Shown: positions 1 to 12,900 of the stretch, in pieces
How positions within the stretch are numbered: the first letter of the stretch is position 1
Layout of the letters: each line of letters starts with the position of its first letter
NCBI GenBank assembly: GCA_029204225.1
Contig: MU831950.1
Location: 1-64,000 of the forward strand
Direction: 5' to 3'
DNA length: 64,000 nucleotides
Origin: Diphasiastrum complanatum
Lineage: Eukaryota; Streptophyta; Lycopodiopsida; Lycopodiales; Lycopodiaceae
The notes under the pieces: generated by a model
What the model saw: only the letters and a program-made list of their open reading frames with translations
Databases searched by the model: none
What the model was told of the DNA's origin: nothing
Made by a program: the position numbers and the translations under genes

Positions 1-23
1 GATTCGGCAGGAATATGTGAACA
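1..23 (+). repeat. 3' terminus of the G1 5' LTR
   Basis: The window opens with a sequence ending in TGTGAACA. It aligns, with a few differences, to the end of the complete G2 LTR read on the minus strand (41854-41876). It is followed directly by the primer-binding-site motif, which places the LTR/internal boundary at about base 23. Confidence 0.75.
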
Positions 24-40
24 TTTGGCGCCATTTCCAC
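24..40 (+). promoter_or_regulatory. Primer-binding site of G1
   Basis: TTTGGCGCCATTTCC follows the LTR end. TGGCGCC is the start of a tRNA-3'-end-complementary primer site, as used by Athila/Tat-type plant gypsy elements (tRNA-Asp type). Downstream matching is imperfect. The G2 copy has lost this site. Confidence 0.6.
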
Positions 41-226
41 AGCTACACAGACACTTATCAACGTCAAACCTTTCTGATCTATGCTGCCAAACCATCGCTC
101 TGAAGTCTCCCACATGCATCCTTATCGAGCTCGTCACTTTGGTCTCGACCGACATACAGCTCCATTTTTTACCAAGGCTTCACGCTCCTTACCTAGTCGA
201 CCTCCACGACTCTCGTCCGAACCTTT

Positions 227-1000
227 GAAACTACACACCAACTCTCGACCGAATCTCTACTAGAAATATCCTGTCAAGTCCTGAGTTAAACCTCGACCGA
301 TGCTCATCGATCAAATCTCACCCGAGCCTTTCAGTTGACACTATTGAAACTACACACCAACTCTTGACCGAATCTCTACTAGAAATATCCTGTCAAGTCC
401 TGAGTTAAACCTCGACCGATGCTCATCGATCAAATCTCACCTGAGCCTTTCAGTTGACATCTCAACCACAGACCTTCTATCGCATCTCAATCGGTGCCTT
501 TCAGTTACATCTCGACCGGAGGCGTTCTGTCAATTCTTAACCGGAGGCATCTTGTAAGATCCCAACCGGAAGCTTTCTATCAAGTCTCGACTGAAGGCAT
601 TCCGTTAAAACCCGACCGAAGCATCCTGTCAAAACTCGAAGCATCTTGTTAAATCTCGACCGGAGGCATCTTGTCAGATCTCGACTGGAGGCTTTCTCTC
701 AAATCTTGACCGGAGCTTTATCTCATATCTCGACCGAAGACTTTCTCTCAAATCTCAACCGAAGCCTTCTATCAGGTCTCGACCAAATGCTTTCTGTTAC
801 ATCTCGAGCGAAGCACTATGTCTGATCTCGACTGGAGCCATTCACTCATATTTCAACCGAACTGTCCTATCAACTCTCACCCGGCCTGTTTCATCAACTC
901 TCAACTGGACTTTTCTATCAATTCTCAACCGAGGATTTTTCTATCAATTTTCAACCGAGAGCTTCAACTTCCAATCTGAACCAAGTCAACTTCAAAATAT
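227..1000 (+). repeat. CTCGACCGA minisatellite leader of G1
   Basis: The untranslated leader is a run of diverged units of about 24-30 bases, each containing a CTCGACCG(A/G)-like core followed by variants of GGCATTCTGTCA. At its start a 119-base block is duplicated almost perfectly (227-345 and 346-464). The same core appears in G2 (about 44030-45080, element sense), but there it lies downstream of pol. G2's own pre-gag leader carries a different minisatellite. Confidence 0.85.
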
Positions 1001-1230
1001 AGTCTACTTTAATATTTGACTAGGTCTCAGTGTTTGCCAAATACCACAGTTCTTTCCAAATTTATTGCAAAACCCTAACACCAGAATACAAACAAAAAAA
1101 AACTGTGTCATTTGGACACCACCACATTATTTGTCTCTTACTAATATTTTGGCAAAAAAAAAAAAATAGTCAAGTCACCAAAGAGTTCAAGAGCCCTACT
1201 TGCCCAATCCTCAGGTACTCTAGATTTGCT

Positions 1231-2850
1231 ATGGATCGTCCTTACGATCCGAATTCCACAGAGGACTATCCACCAGAGATGGTCTCTCCATCTACCCAAC
1301 AGGCTCGATTCAATAGATATTCTAGGATGAAATCCCAAGTCCAAGAGCCATCAACCAACCCATTTGATAGATGGGAACCCATGCGTTTTGAAGCTCCATA
1401 CGATCGCCTAGACTTTCATGCTGCAGAATCTTCACATGCACGAGCTCACTTAAACGGTTCTTTTTCAAATAAAGTTTTGCATGCTGAAAAATGTACTCCC
1501 GAGTTAGATTTACCTCAAAGGCTTCTTCAAGTCTTTGAGAACGCATGCGATGTCTATGGTGAGACATCACTAGAAGCCATGGTTCAGCTCTTCTCGATGA
1601 CCATGATCGATCAAGCATGAGAATGGTTTTCTAACCTTGACCGTGATGATAAACGAGACTAGTCACTCTTGAAGGAAGCCTTCATCAAACGTTTTAAGCC
1701 ATTTCGTTTGATCGAAAGTCCTTTTGTCAAGCTGAGTAACATCAAAATGACAAAAGATGAGAAAGTACGTGACTACATAGAAAGATTAAAAAGATTAAAA
1801 AGTCAGGTATAAGAACAACCAACTGAATCTATGCTCATCATTTGGTTCCTCGTTAGACTCCCATGATGGATACGACGTGAACTTCGCTCCAATGATGAAT
1901 ACACATCATTGAAACAAGCCATGTCTGATGCCATTCGAGAAGAAGACGAGGGATCAGATGTCGATGAGCCACGTGAATGAAGAGCACATTGTGCTATCCA
2001 AGAAGCTCGACCAAATGAGAAAACATGAGAACAGTTATGGAAAACACAAATGGAGTTGCTTAACCAGCAACACCAGCAACAGATGGAGAAACTCACGAAA
2101 GAGTTTCAAAACACTCTTAAGTCTATCCATAGTTCAATGCCGGGTCAGTTACCCACTGGCCAAATCCACCATAGATGAGAGAATACATGGTGCACACACT
2201 GGCAATGAGTGCTCTTCATACCAACCAGTCCCAAATACTTCATTGATCAAATGTGACATCTGCGACTTTATGGGTCATACCTCCCTCTATTGCTATTATA
2301 ACCGAGGAACTAGCCTCACAACCAGTCAGGGGGACATTATCAACCTCCTCGACAATAGTTTGTTTCACAAAACCAACACCAGCACTACTAGCCACGAAAC
2401 AACCAAGTTCGTATACAAGAATTGCCCAGAAAGTCTAGACATGAACCTCAACAACAGCTGGCGCTCTTAGGACCACCTCCAAGGGAACAACCTGATCTAG
2501 GAACACAAAAACATAGACACCCTCGAGAATCTGCACAAACACATCTTGTAGATAACTCCTACGATCACTCATATCATCACGATACAACACTCCCATCTAC
2601 TAGTTCTCAACAATATCAAACCGACAACTCGTGCTCGTGCAAACGGGATGAGTATTCCACACCACCAAAAAATCCAACACAGCTAGCCATCCAAGATGGT
2701 TATGCTATTGCCACAGGACCAATGAGCAACCGCCGTTTTATTTGTGGCGAAACTGGCCACTTCATGGTTGACTATAAAGTTAAGAACCAATACCATGTGG
2801 AGTGTCCAGACTGTGCGCAAACACAGTCTCAAAGACTGTCCTAAACAACC
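1231..2850 (+). pseudogene. G1 gag polyprotein, broken
   Basis: Gag forms the capsid and nucleocapsid of the retrotransposon particle. The start ATG at 1231 begins MDRPYDPNSTEDYPPEM, matched by the G2 gag start at 50640. A capsid-like stretch follows, with YIERLKRLKSQV near 1780 and IRRELRSNDEYTSLKQAM near 1870. After it comes a glutamine-rich segment and a degenerate zinc knuckle (CGETGHFMVDY) near 2745. Stops occur at 1618 and at several later points (about 1660, 1810, 1865 and 1978), and the frame shifts repeatedly after 2100. An upstream ATG at 1030 keeps the frame open to 1618, but similarity to G2 supports 1231 as the start. Confidence 0.8.
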
Positions 2851-3204
2851 TAACATGATCCTTCCAGCACGTCATATATCATCCGAACCTAACGCCAACA
2901 CCAAGAACAACAGCAAAACATTGCTAAATCAGCTGACCAACATGGAAGCCACTTGACAGCTTCCACATTACCCAAAGACTACCCAGACCCAAACATGGAA
3001 CAAAGGCAGTACAATGAATTTAGAAATGAGTTTTTGTGAGAGGAAGAACATACGGAAGGTCTATTATCCGCTCAAATCCTCAAAAAAGAGCAATCCCTAC
3101 GGGGAGTATTTTCTGACCTCCTACAAGCTCAACTCACCATACCATTCCATAGTGCAATAAAATCTTTCACCGGGCTTCAACGCTATATCCATCGTAGTTT
3201 TCAG

Positions 3205-3710
3205 TTGCCTACTATTCCTTATGAACAGCAGAAAACAGAAGAGATTCCTGAAATTCCCCAGATTCCTATGAATCTGCTGAATATAGGTGTTGCTAAGGGG
3301 ACTAGCATCACCTTGCCTTTGTCCTATAAAGACTATCCCGCAGTATCCGCTATCCTTGATAGCGGATCAGGCGTAAATATAATGGCTTTGTCGTTGGCAA
3401 AGTCATGGGGCTTCCATACCCTCGATCAACCACGATACAAACTTCGCATGGCTGATCAATGAGTTAAAGTCTCTGTTGGTCATTTATCAAATATCAATGT
3501 TCGAATAGCAGGTGTCAAATTTGTAATCCATTGTGTCATCTTAGACTTACCAGAAGATGCAAATACTTATAAACTCCTTCTTGGTACAACCTGGCTCCAG
3601 ATGGCAGGCGTTGTCCAAGATTGGAAGCGTAGCAAAATTACCTTTGGCAAACACGACAAACGAGTCACTGTTGACTCAACTGGCCATCAAGCCCGCTAAA
3701 GTTTATGATG
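3205..3710 (+). pseudogene. G1 aspartic protease region
   Basis: This is a retropepsin-type protease that would cleave the Gag-Pol polyprotein. The active-site motif is AILDSGSGVNIMA at about 3350-3385, followed by hydrophobic segments and a later LLLGTTWLQMAGV motif at about 3570-3610, which resembles the second half of retroviral-type proteases. A TGA at 3460 breaks the frame after RYKLRMADQ. The segment is absent from G2, where a deletion of about 1 kb joins the sequences equivalent to 2732 and 3741. Confidence 0.8.
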
Positions 3711-4224
3711 ATTGGTCATCAACAACTTATGACAAATCAGATAGTGTCCCGATCCAACCAAAAGGCCACTATACGAGTTCCACGGACATAATAAATTGGG
3801 GTCAAGCACTAGCCATTGTGGACTGCGCTGATTCCAACCGATGTCGTATCGAAACCGCTGCAAAAGATGTGGATATTCTACCATCTTCTACAGACATTGA
3901 TACACCCATCATCCCACTTATGATAATTGACCTGATTCCTATAGCATGGTGCCCAGGAGAACCTAGCGTCTCTACCATCCATGTTTCGGAAGAAGGTATT
4001 CTTTCCATGGATGATGTTGAAATGACGGATGAACATGTACTCCTTTATCTAGATGCCCAACGTTATCCACCAAAATCAATTCCTCAAGAGATCAAGTCAC
4101 CAGGGCCGTTGGCTCACATCCAACTGACATCCAAAGTACCCAACACACAAACATATAGGCCCAAGCCCAAAGTATACACATGGGACGTGTATCTAGACGA
4201 GTCTAGGATACAATCGATGATGAC

Positions 4225-6770
4225 ATGATAAGTGAGGCAACAACACCGCCCACTCAAAAACCTCAAAAACCTCGGTTACAAAAAAATAAAATTATTGATA
4301 CAAAATTAACTGAGCGTCAAAAACAAATGCGTGAGAAGCTCAAGCAACTTTTGTCTAAGGTGACAGAAACCAACCCATCAGACCAAGCTTCCACTTCCGG
4401 TAGTGACTCAACTCAGATGATTCCCAAAGTTTCAGAAAACTTTGTGGAACCACCTTTCGATATTCCACGAAAGTTTAAAGATTTCACACTGGATGACGTT
4501 GTTATCCAGTTACCACAGCCACACCGAGAACCTACACCAAGTTCCAACTCCATTGAAGGACCCACTAAAACAATTCCGTTAAACCCTAAAGATCCTGACG
4601 AGGAGATGGATCGAATAGTTCATGTTGGTGCACACCTTTCGTCCGAACAACTTTCTGATCTGGAAACTTTACTTCGCAAATACAAGGATGTATTTGCCTG
4701 GAACTATACAGAAATGAAAGGGATCCCGTCTGAAGTAGCGGTCCATACGATTCCTTTAGAAGACAACGCTAAGTCTGTTAGGGCTAAACCTTACAGATGT
4801 AACCCTGTCTATCGCGAGAGAATCGATGAAGATATTAAGAAATTGCTGGATGTTGGCTTCATTTATGAAGTTTAACATACTGATTGGGTATCACCCATTG
4901 TGGTTGTACCCAAGAAAAACGACAAACTTCGTATCTGTGTCGATCTAAAAAACCTTAATGTGGTTACGAAGAAAGACCATTTTCCCTTGCCTTTAGTGAC
5001 CCAAATCTTAGAGGAAATGACAGGAGCTGAAGCTTTCAGCTTCTTGGATGGATTCAGCGGTTATTTCCTTGTTCAAATAGCTCCTAAAGGTAAACATAAA
5101 ACGGCCTTTGCCACAGAAAATGAGGTTCATGCTTATAATGTCATGCCTTTTGGCTTATGCAACGCCCCTTCAACGTTTCAGAGGGTCATGCAACTGGCCT
5201 TCCAAGACTTATTACATCGGATTGTCGAGATTTATCTCGACGATCTGCGTGTACATTCCTCAACGGCTACGCACCTTGACGCACTGGAGAAAATCTTCAT
5301 TCGTTGCCATAGATTTGGAATTTCACTAAACCCTGATAAGTGTCAAATCTGGATCACCCATGGGGTAGTACTCAGACATATAATTTCAAAGGACGGTATT
5401 TCTACCGACCCTTCAAAAATCAAGATAATAGTTAAAATGCCCTTACCTGCAACAGTGAAGGAAGTTTACGTCTTCCTCGGTCACACAAATTATTATCGCA
5501 TCTTTATAATCGATTATGCCGGCAAGGCATGACTTGTTTATTTAGTTGTGGTAGATCCTCGATGGACCGAAGATCGCATTAAAGCCTTTGAGAAGTTGAA
5601 AACAGCCCTCACCACGGCACCCATACTCCGTTCGCCAGACTACACAAAAGAGTTCCATGTGCATACTGACGCTAATAAGTATGCCATTGGAGGTCTTCTT
5701 GCACAACCGGACGAGTATGACAAGGATTTCCCAATACGTTTCTTGAGCAGGCAACTGGTGCCTGCTGAAGTAAACTATACAACAACCGAGCGAGAACATT
5801 GGCAATGGTCTATGCTGTTCAACAACTACGACATTATTTACTAGGCCGGACCTTTGCCTTCTACACCGACCATCAAGCCCTGTTATATATTGTTAATAAA
5901 TCCTGTAAAACGGGACATATAGCTCGATGGCTGTTGATATTAGAGGAATTTAATTTTCGCGTAGTCGTTCGGAAAGGAACCCAGGATCACCTTTCCCGGC
6001 TCCCTAATGCTGAAAAAGCAACAGCACCAGTCAACGATGATTTTCCTGATGCATGTCTTTTTCAGATTGATGCTACACCCTTATGGGTTGAGGAGATCAC
6101 TCAGTTCCTAACAACAGGCAGACTCACAGAAGGCCTGAATATGGTTGCAAAAAGAAAATTTTTGCTTAAAGCAGCGTCCTTTCAGCTATTTGCAGGACAA
6201 CTTTACAAAAGGGGCATTGACGATATTATCCAACGATGCGCTTATGAATCTGAGATACGGCCTATCATATCTCAGGCTCATGAGGGCATTGGCGGCGGTC
6301 ACTTCTCTGCTGAAGCGACAACTAAGATCATCCTTCGAGCAGGCTTGTGGTGGCCATCAATATTTAAAGACACATTTGCTGTCATTAAAACATGTGATGT
6401 CTGTCAGCGAGCCAAGAAAAATACGAAAGCAGACTTCAGACCTTTGACTCCCATTATAGAAGACGAAGCCTTCCACAAGTGGGAGAATTGACTTTGTTGG
6501 ACCAATCAGCCCAGTAGCGAAACACACCCAAGCCCGTTATATCCTAATAGCCACATATTACACCACTAAATGGGTTGAGGCTCGGGCAACAAAGGACGCC
6601 AACGCAAAGATTGTAGCGCGTTTTCTTTATGAAAACATTATTACACATTTTGGTTGTCCTATAGAGATAGTTAGTGATCGCGACACGCACTTTTTAAATG
6701 TTGTCATTGATAATTTGCTAAGCCATTACCTTGTAGTTCACCGAAAGAGTACACCATACTATCCTAGATG
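4225..6770 (+). pseudogene. G1 reverse transcriptase, RNase H and integrase
   Basis: These domains copy element RNA into DNA and insert it. The entry to reverse transcriptase is at about 4770-4870 (PYRCNPVYRERIDEDIKKLL), followed by VPKKNDKLRICVDLKNLN. The fingers/palm reads FSFLDGFSGYF and the catalytic motif is IYLDD at about 5232. RNase H is at about 5620-5990, with HTDANKYAIGG and YTDHQALLY. The integrase zinc finger (HEGIGGGHFS, CDVCQ) is at about 6270-6410. The catalytic core runs from about 6487 and includes IDFVGPI and VSDRDTHF. Stops at 4873 and 5530, a frame change at about 5800 and another at about 6480 inactivate it. It ends within the core. Confidence 0.92.
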
Positions 6771-6976
6771 AAGGTACCATACTATTTTCATAAGCCTAAC
6801 ATCCACCACCCTCTCACTAAGGTATGGCACACCACTCTTTTTCAATGCTCTAAAGGCTGGAAACTAATACATTTGTTGAAAATTGCTTATATAAACTTAA
6901 TAAAAAGTTGTTTCTCTTGTACATCTAAAGATTCAATCATTGTGAAAACAACATTGTATTGGTCAACAAAGAAGAA

Positions 6977-8345
6977 TTAAGGGGTTTTGACATTATGCAA
7001 GTAAAGTTTTACGAGTTTCATTCTACCCTCGGTCCAACAAAAAGTAGCACATGACATGCCATGTAATGTTGACTGCATACTATCTGGCTTCAAAAATTTC
7101 GATGAATTTTTAATAACAAACATATCACCTATGATGACCTCGAGAAGAGACAAAACTCTGAAGGTAACAAGTGTAGTTGTCTCCACTTTCGCATACTCAT
7201 AATACTACATGTGTCACGATAATCTCTTGTTCATCTTTCTGATATGGTGTTGTGTCCACTTCTCTTGTTTTTTTTTTGTAAGGGTTATTATTGGCTTTTT
7301 ATTTTTCATTATTGTCATGGCAAAGATGGTAAGCATTTGGGTCACATCAATTGAATTATCCACAACCATTATACCTTCTCATGTAAAACAGACTATGCAA
7401 TTTGTGGCAATGCAAGTACCGAACCATCATTGTCATGGAAAATGGGTTGATGAATCAATAGAGAAAGTATTTTGACTCAATTGAATCAAATTGAGAAAAA
7501 AAATAAAATTGGAAAACGGTCCAGTTTCTCCGAATGGAGTCTGTTTCCCGTGTTGTGTGTTCCAGCTAGTGGGCAACATCAAGGAGAACTGTGGGATCAT
7601 AGTGGATGGCGAACGCCTCGGAAAGGGGCTTTAGGAAAAATTGGCTGGTCGGAACCTGTCAGAACCGATCAACCTTTAAAATTTGAAATTTGTTTGGCGC
7701 CATATTAGACTAACCTATAAAGGAAAATTTTGATTATATATATATTTCTAAATTGGAGCCCCCAAGGCTAGTACGTCGATGTGCTAGCCCTATTTGCGAA
7801 ACTCACTAGATATTTACTCACAAAATGGCTAGGCCCCAGTGCCACATACACTTCATAGTTTGCTTTACATAAGAAAGGTAGAATAATTGTGGAAGATTCA
7901 CATGTGACGTAGTTGGGGGGGGTGGTATGGTGTCCAAGCCTTTGATGGTATTGGAAAATGAAAAGCCAATTATGATATCTGACCAAAAAAAGAAGAGCAA
8001 AGTAGACACAACAATATAAGAAAGATATGCCACATATTGTCATGACACTTGTCCAAAATCCTCGAGAGAATCGTGACTAGACCAAAGAGGAGACAACTAG
8101 TGTCATCTTTAGAGTTTTTCCTCTCATCGAGGTCAATTTTGTTGCATTGCGGTCATCATAAGTGACATATTTGTTGCATTAAAATCCACTAAAATTTTCA
8201 AAGCCAATTAGTATCTTCTTGTGGTTAGAGATAGTATGTAGCCAATATTACATGGCATGCCATGTGCTACCTCTTTGTTATATTGTGGGTAGAATGAAAC
8301 TCACATAACTCACAAAAAATTGACTCACATAATGTCAAGACCCAT
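6977..8345. mobile_element. Foldback (long inverted-repeat) element
   Basis: Two arms of about 500 bases (about 6977-7470 and 7790-8345) are diverged reverse complements. Shared blocks include the outer GACATTATG, ATGACATGCCATGTAAT, the AAACATATCACCTATGATGACC region, the TTGGCTTTT(T/C)ATTTT region and ATGTAAAACAGACTATG. The spacer of about 300 bases is less AT-rich. No transposase frame is visible, so it fits a foldback or large MITE-like nonautonomous DNA transposon. The outer end reads GGGTTTTGACATTATG on the left and has a GGGTCTTGACATTATG counterpart on the right. I could not confirm a target-site duplication. Confidence 0.75.
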
Positions 8346-8489
8346 GAAGTAGTAGTGCGGAATCTAGCTAGCCAGTACATTGGTCAAGGCTCCATGTTCC
8401 AAAATATGTTAGAGAGAGTGCTCATGAATGAGAGCTTCCATTGTTGGTGCCTCATTCTCATAAAATACCGAATTGGTCGAGCAAATCAA

Positions 8490-9130
8490 TTTGACTAGGC
8501 AAAACCATGACATGAATGCACCAATTCAAAATATCAAACACAAGAGATCCATACACCAATGGAATAGGGATAATGAAAATGTGTCTTATAACAGATATAG
8601 AATACTTGCAAAGGATACTCGTGAAGAGTAAATCCAATCTTGTATGTTGCAATGCATTTGGAATTTCAAATACACTCCTCAACATACCAAGATGAGATAG
8701 TCTACAAATTTGTGCATTTAAATATTCAAGCAATTGGTCATTGCAATTGCATGCACATGATCATTCAAGTTCCGGATAATTTGAAGTTGGTTCTTATGCA
8801 TAGGTTTGCAAAGTATGATCATGTGTCAATCTGACAAGGCAAAACCATGACATGAATGCACCAATTCAAACTATCAAACGCAAGAGATCCATACAACAAT
8901 GGAGTAGGGATAATGAAAATGTGTCTTATAACAAAGAATACTTGCAAAGGATACTCGTGAAGAGTAAATCCAATCTTGTATGTTGCAATGCATTTGGAAT
9001 TTCAAATACACTCAACATTGTGCATTTAAAAATTTGAGCAATTGGTGATTGCAATTGCATGCACATGATCATTCAAGTTCCAAATAATTTGAAGTTGGCT
9101 GTATCTTATGCGTAGGTTTGAAAAGTATCA
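8490..9130. repeat. Tandem duplication, two units
   Basis: Unit 1 (about 8492-8831) and unit 2 (about 8832-9130) share long, nearly identical stretches, including GGCAAAACCATGACATGAAT, GGATACTCGTGAAGAGTAAA and CATGCACATGATCATTCAAG. Unit 2 lacks about 40 bases present in unit 1. Neither unit has a convincing coding frame. Confidence 0.88.
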
Positions 9131-9971
9131 TTCATAAATTATAAACTTATCAAGTTGAGTGATTTTGTTTCAAATTTGGCATACATTTGTGATTGGACTA
9201 TGTCCAATTCGACTTAATGTTAAATTACTCTTATTGTTTCATCAGTACGTTTGTTGTGTGTTGATTTTCATCCACATAGATGTTCAGAATGCGATTTCCT
9301 ATGCTTTTACCATGTTCATGGGTATCTTGGAAGTTTCCCATTACTACATTCAAAAAGGTGATTTCAAATAGCTTAAAATATAGAATGTACAAGATATGCA
9401 GATGAACGCCTCATAGATTTTTTTGAGATCTACTAATATTAGAAAGAGCAGTGGATGCAACTTCATCAAAAGATCCCAAGAAATGCCAACTTATCTCTCT
9501 CTAGGAATAATTGGACATTTACACGACAGTATTTGTTCTATGAAATGAGTTGAAACACATTGGAAATATAGAGATGAAACTTCCCACTGCAAAAAGTACC
9601 GAGATATTATAATTGCATATTTGATTTGCCCTTGGAGATGGCAGAACTCACACACAAGCAAAAAAGTTAATGCACTTTTGCCAAATGGGATCTTTACACT
9701 TGCTGATTTGGCAAAAGGAATCATTCATTGCGTAGAAAGTTTGGCGCTTGGCTAGATAAGAGCTTGAGAACACTTCCTTTGTAACTTGAAGATAGAAAAA
9801 TGGTATACATTCAGATTTATGCCAGGTGTTAATCACAGAGGATGAATCCTTGTGAAAGGGAATAGAACCCATCAGCATAGTCACATATATATCACATTGA
9901 TTACGTGGTGATTACGTGTAAACAATATTGAATGAACCCAATTGAACTTGGATCAGAAAAATCTGTTCTGG
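9131..9971. other. 3' flank of the J-domain gene, no gene seen
   Basis: This AT-rich stretch lies between the tandem duplication and the stop codon of the minus-strand J-domain gene. It presumably contains that gene's 3' UTR and polyadenylation region. Short open frames here show no recognisable domain. Confidence 0.5.
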
Positions 9972-12900
9972 TTACCATTGCCTTTTTGACTTCTTCTTTT
10001 TACGGTTTGGTTGTTTGGGTTTAGCTGATGTTTTCTCAGCGGTGGTACCTGGGGCACCATTAGAATCAGGAAAAACCCCAGATGCCATAGCATTCTCAAG
10101 CCAATCAAAAAACTCCTCCTCAGTCATGTTTTCATTGACATTTGGAAAATGAAAGCCATCAGGTGGGTTCATCCGTGCACCATCTTTTGGCGTCTTCGCA
10201 CCTGCACGGGCAGAAGCTTTGCCAAAACTAGCAGTGCTCACACTAAAAGATGGCTTGTGGGTATTTGGTGCACATTTCATGCCCTGAAATCAGAACACGG
10301 CTAAGCAAATGCAAATTAAGACCACCTTCTACTACGATTTAACGTTTTCAAGTTTAAGGTTTAGGAAAAAGTAGCTAACCTGGCATAATACCCAGTCGGT
10401 CACATCATAGACCCTATTATCGGAGCATGCATAAGCTCGTGGCAAATCTACCTGCAACCTCAATCAAGTTACATCTCTCTCAGAGATGGAATGAAGATAG
10501 GACTTTGGCATAACAATACTCTGAATTTTCCAGCACAAGCAATTTGTGGCTCACTTTTAATAGTAAATAATTAAAACTTTGTTTGCCACAAATTACATCA
10601 ACTAACCAAAAATGAACCTGAAGCTTCCTTGAACATGATCACAAGTATGTAAAGCACAACTCAAAATGTCTTTCTCAATGATGGTCTTATGAAGGTTAGA
10701 GTACAAAAAACACCACCTGTGACATGTATAAAAGCTAGATCATTGCCAAGGACAAGCAAGTTCCAATGATCCAGTTCCTTCAAATCAAAAAGAGCATCCT
10801 CATTTTTTAAGAGAATTGTAGTTGGAAGGAAGTAAAAGAGATATTACAAGAGGGTTACTTCAACTAATGTTTCCATTCTTGATGAAGGCTGTTGTCATTG
10901 ACAAATATGATCAAAGGACCTGAACCATGACCAGCACATCATGCAATTAGCATGAGAAAAATCATCTAGCTTCACTGAACATAAAACTGCTTTTTGCTTT
11001 CAATGTGATACTTCAGGTTGAAAGCTAAAAGCAGTTGGAAAATCCTATATTTGCCTACTTTAGTATGAACTGCAGCAATGAAGGTCTTTCTATTTTGTGT
11101 TGTTTCATGTGTTCAATACACTTGACAGCTTATTGATCAGACATCCCTACCTCAAGAAGACATTGATTGATAGTTTTGGGTAATATCAATTCATATAAAC
11201 CTCCAAAGTAATAGTTAACCACTTTAAGTCCACAATATCATAAACAGATTCCAGAAATTAGAGTTAGGTTTGCCGGAACCAAAACAAAAAGAAATTGCTT
11301 TTCCTTGAAATTCTTTCAGGGACACTGTCCAAAAATAAGTGTATGTTCTGAATCTTATGGAGAGCATTACGATTCACAGTATCATATCTCATTTCATGTT
11401 CTATGTGATGTTTTTCCCTTACTTTAAATTGGGGCCTCATTTATTGCTTAAGGAACAGTAAAGTATAATTTCCTACTTATTGGGCGATTTTTTGGAAGGA
11501 GCCGTAGAAGTGAGTGCCCAAATCCTCACCCTCCATCCTTCCTCAATAGTAAGCTTTTGATTATAGAGGTTGTCATAGTCTTCACAGAAGAACTCAGAGA
11601 CAATGTTCCTTGCAGGAAGGCCTACAAAGCAGTGCATCATGGATTATTCTTGGCACCTTAGTTGGAGATTCTTAATGCAGCGTACTTTATTGGTTCGAAA
11701 ATGTTATGTTCTATATGTGAGTGTTTTATAACCTTCTCAAACATAACTTTGAAGCTTGAAGCCTACATCAACTAGCAAAATAGAAAAAAAAATCTCCAAC
11801 ATATAATGGTTCTTCCTAAAAATTTGAAAAAAAATGCATTTCGCTGTCCAGAATGCAGATGCAGCAGAACGGGTTCCACTGCATCTATCGTCCATATATT
11901 ATAGTCTCTTGGGTTCATTGCTAACATTTGGCCGCTATTTGATTCATGGGCCTACTAGTAGGGCACAGTAGGCATGGAGACTCATGCCCTAACCGACATT
12001 CCAGAAAGCGACCCAGAAATTTGGGTTAGGGCATGAGTCTTTGAAATTGTTTTAGGGGAACTGTCAAAACAACTACCTAAGTCTATCAAAAAAATAGATA
12101 CAGATATAAGATTCTGAACCTTTTCCTTAGAAAGTGATAAGTGATGGAGTCATGGAAAATTAGTGATGAATGTATAAAATCTAGTTACATCGATGGATTT
12201 GTATAAGCATGTAGATGGCCAAAGATGATAAAGAAACAGGCAGCAATAACTCCTAGAGGCCAGTTATGATCATAAGTAGGTAACACAAGGCTGCCATGAC
12301 TATCTCCAAGCTGTAAAAATGAACACCAAGTTGGAAAAGTATGTGCTTCTTGCTATACTGATTCCCCGTCCAAGAAGATAATCCCCCCAGCCCTGGGAAG
12401 TGCTCTAATACATGAAGGATCAGATATGATGATAACAGACAGCAAATTGATGAGTTGTATAGCAGTATCCAACTAATGAAAAACAATGAGCATCTACACC
12501 AGATTGTATTGCATTATATATCTTTCTTTATATTCTATCTATTGCATATCATATAACTTTGGTTTCTCTATATAGTATACATTTTACACTAACTAAAAAT
12601 ATTAAAAAATTTCCAACCATTAGTGTTCTTTCCTAAAGAAAAGAAAAAAATACATTCCAAGTTTTTGCCATGGATCGCAACCCATTGCAACTATGCCCTG
12701 AGCTAAGCATTCAAATACTCTGATACCATGGAGAAAGCTAGCATTCATGTGCTCTGATATGAAGTAGAGTAGGAAATTTGATGTGGATAAGCTACTTAGC
12801 ATGCAAAAATCATATTAACTTTGAGCCCTAAACCCTAAACTTACATCACTTAAATGCGCTAGATTTGGATCAAACACGATGAATACTGAATGATAATGAC

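Larger units (their letters stand above)
1..6770 (+). mobile_element. Ty3/gypsy element G1, 3'-truncated
   Basis: This LTR retrotransposon begins outside the window. The sequence shows, in order, the last 23 bases of the 5' LTR, a primer-binding site, a long minisatellite leader, gag, protease, reverse transcriptase, RNase H and the integrase core. Homology to the related minus-strand copy G2 (41854-51825) stops abruptly near 6770, inside the integrase core just after a conserved PYYPR motif, so the integrase C terminus and 3' LTR are missing. Frames are broken by many stops and shifts, so the copy is dead. Protease before reverse transcriptase and integrase last identifies Ty3/gypsy. The TGGCGCC primer site recalls plant Tat/Athila-type elements, but clade assignment is inference. 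Confidence 0.93.

Noticed and set aside
1-1020. CRISPR-like regular repeats
   Set aside because: Unit length and spacing vary, the units themselves diverge, there are no unique spacers, and the block sits in a eukaryotic retrotransposon leader.
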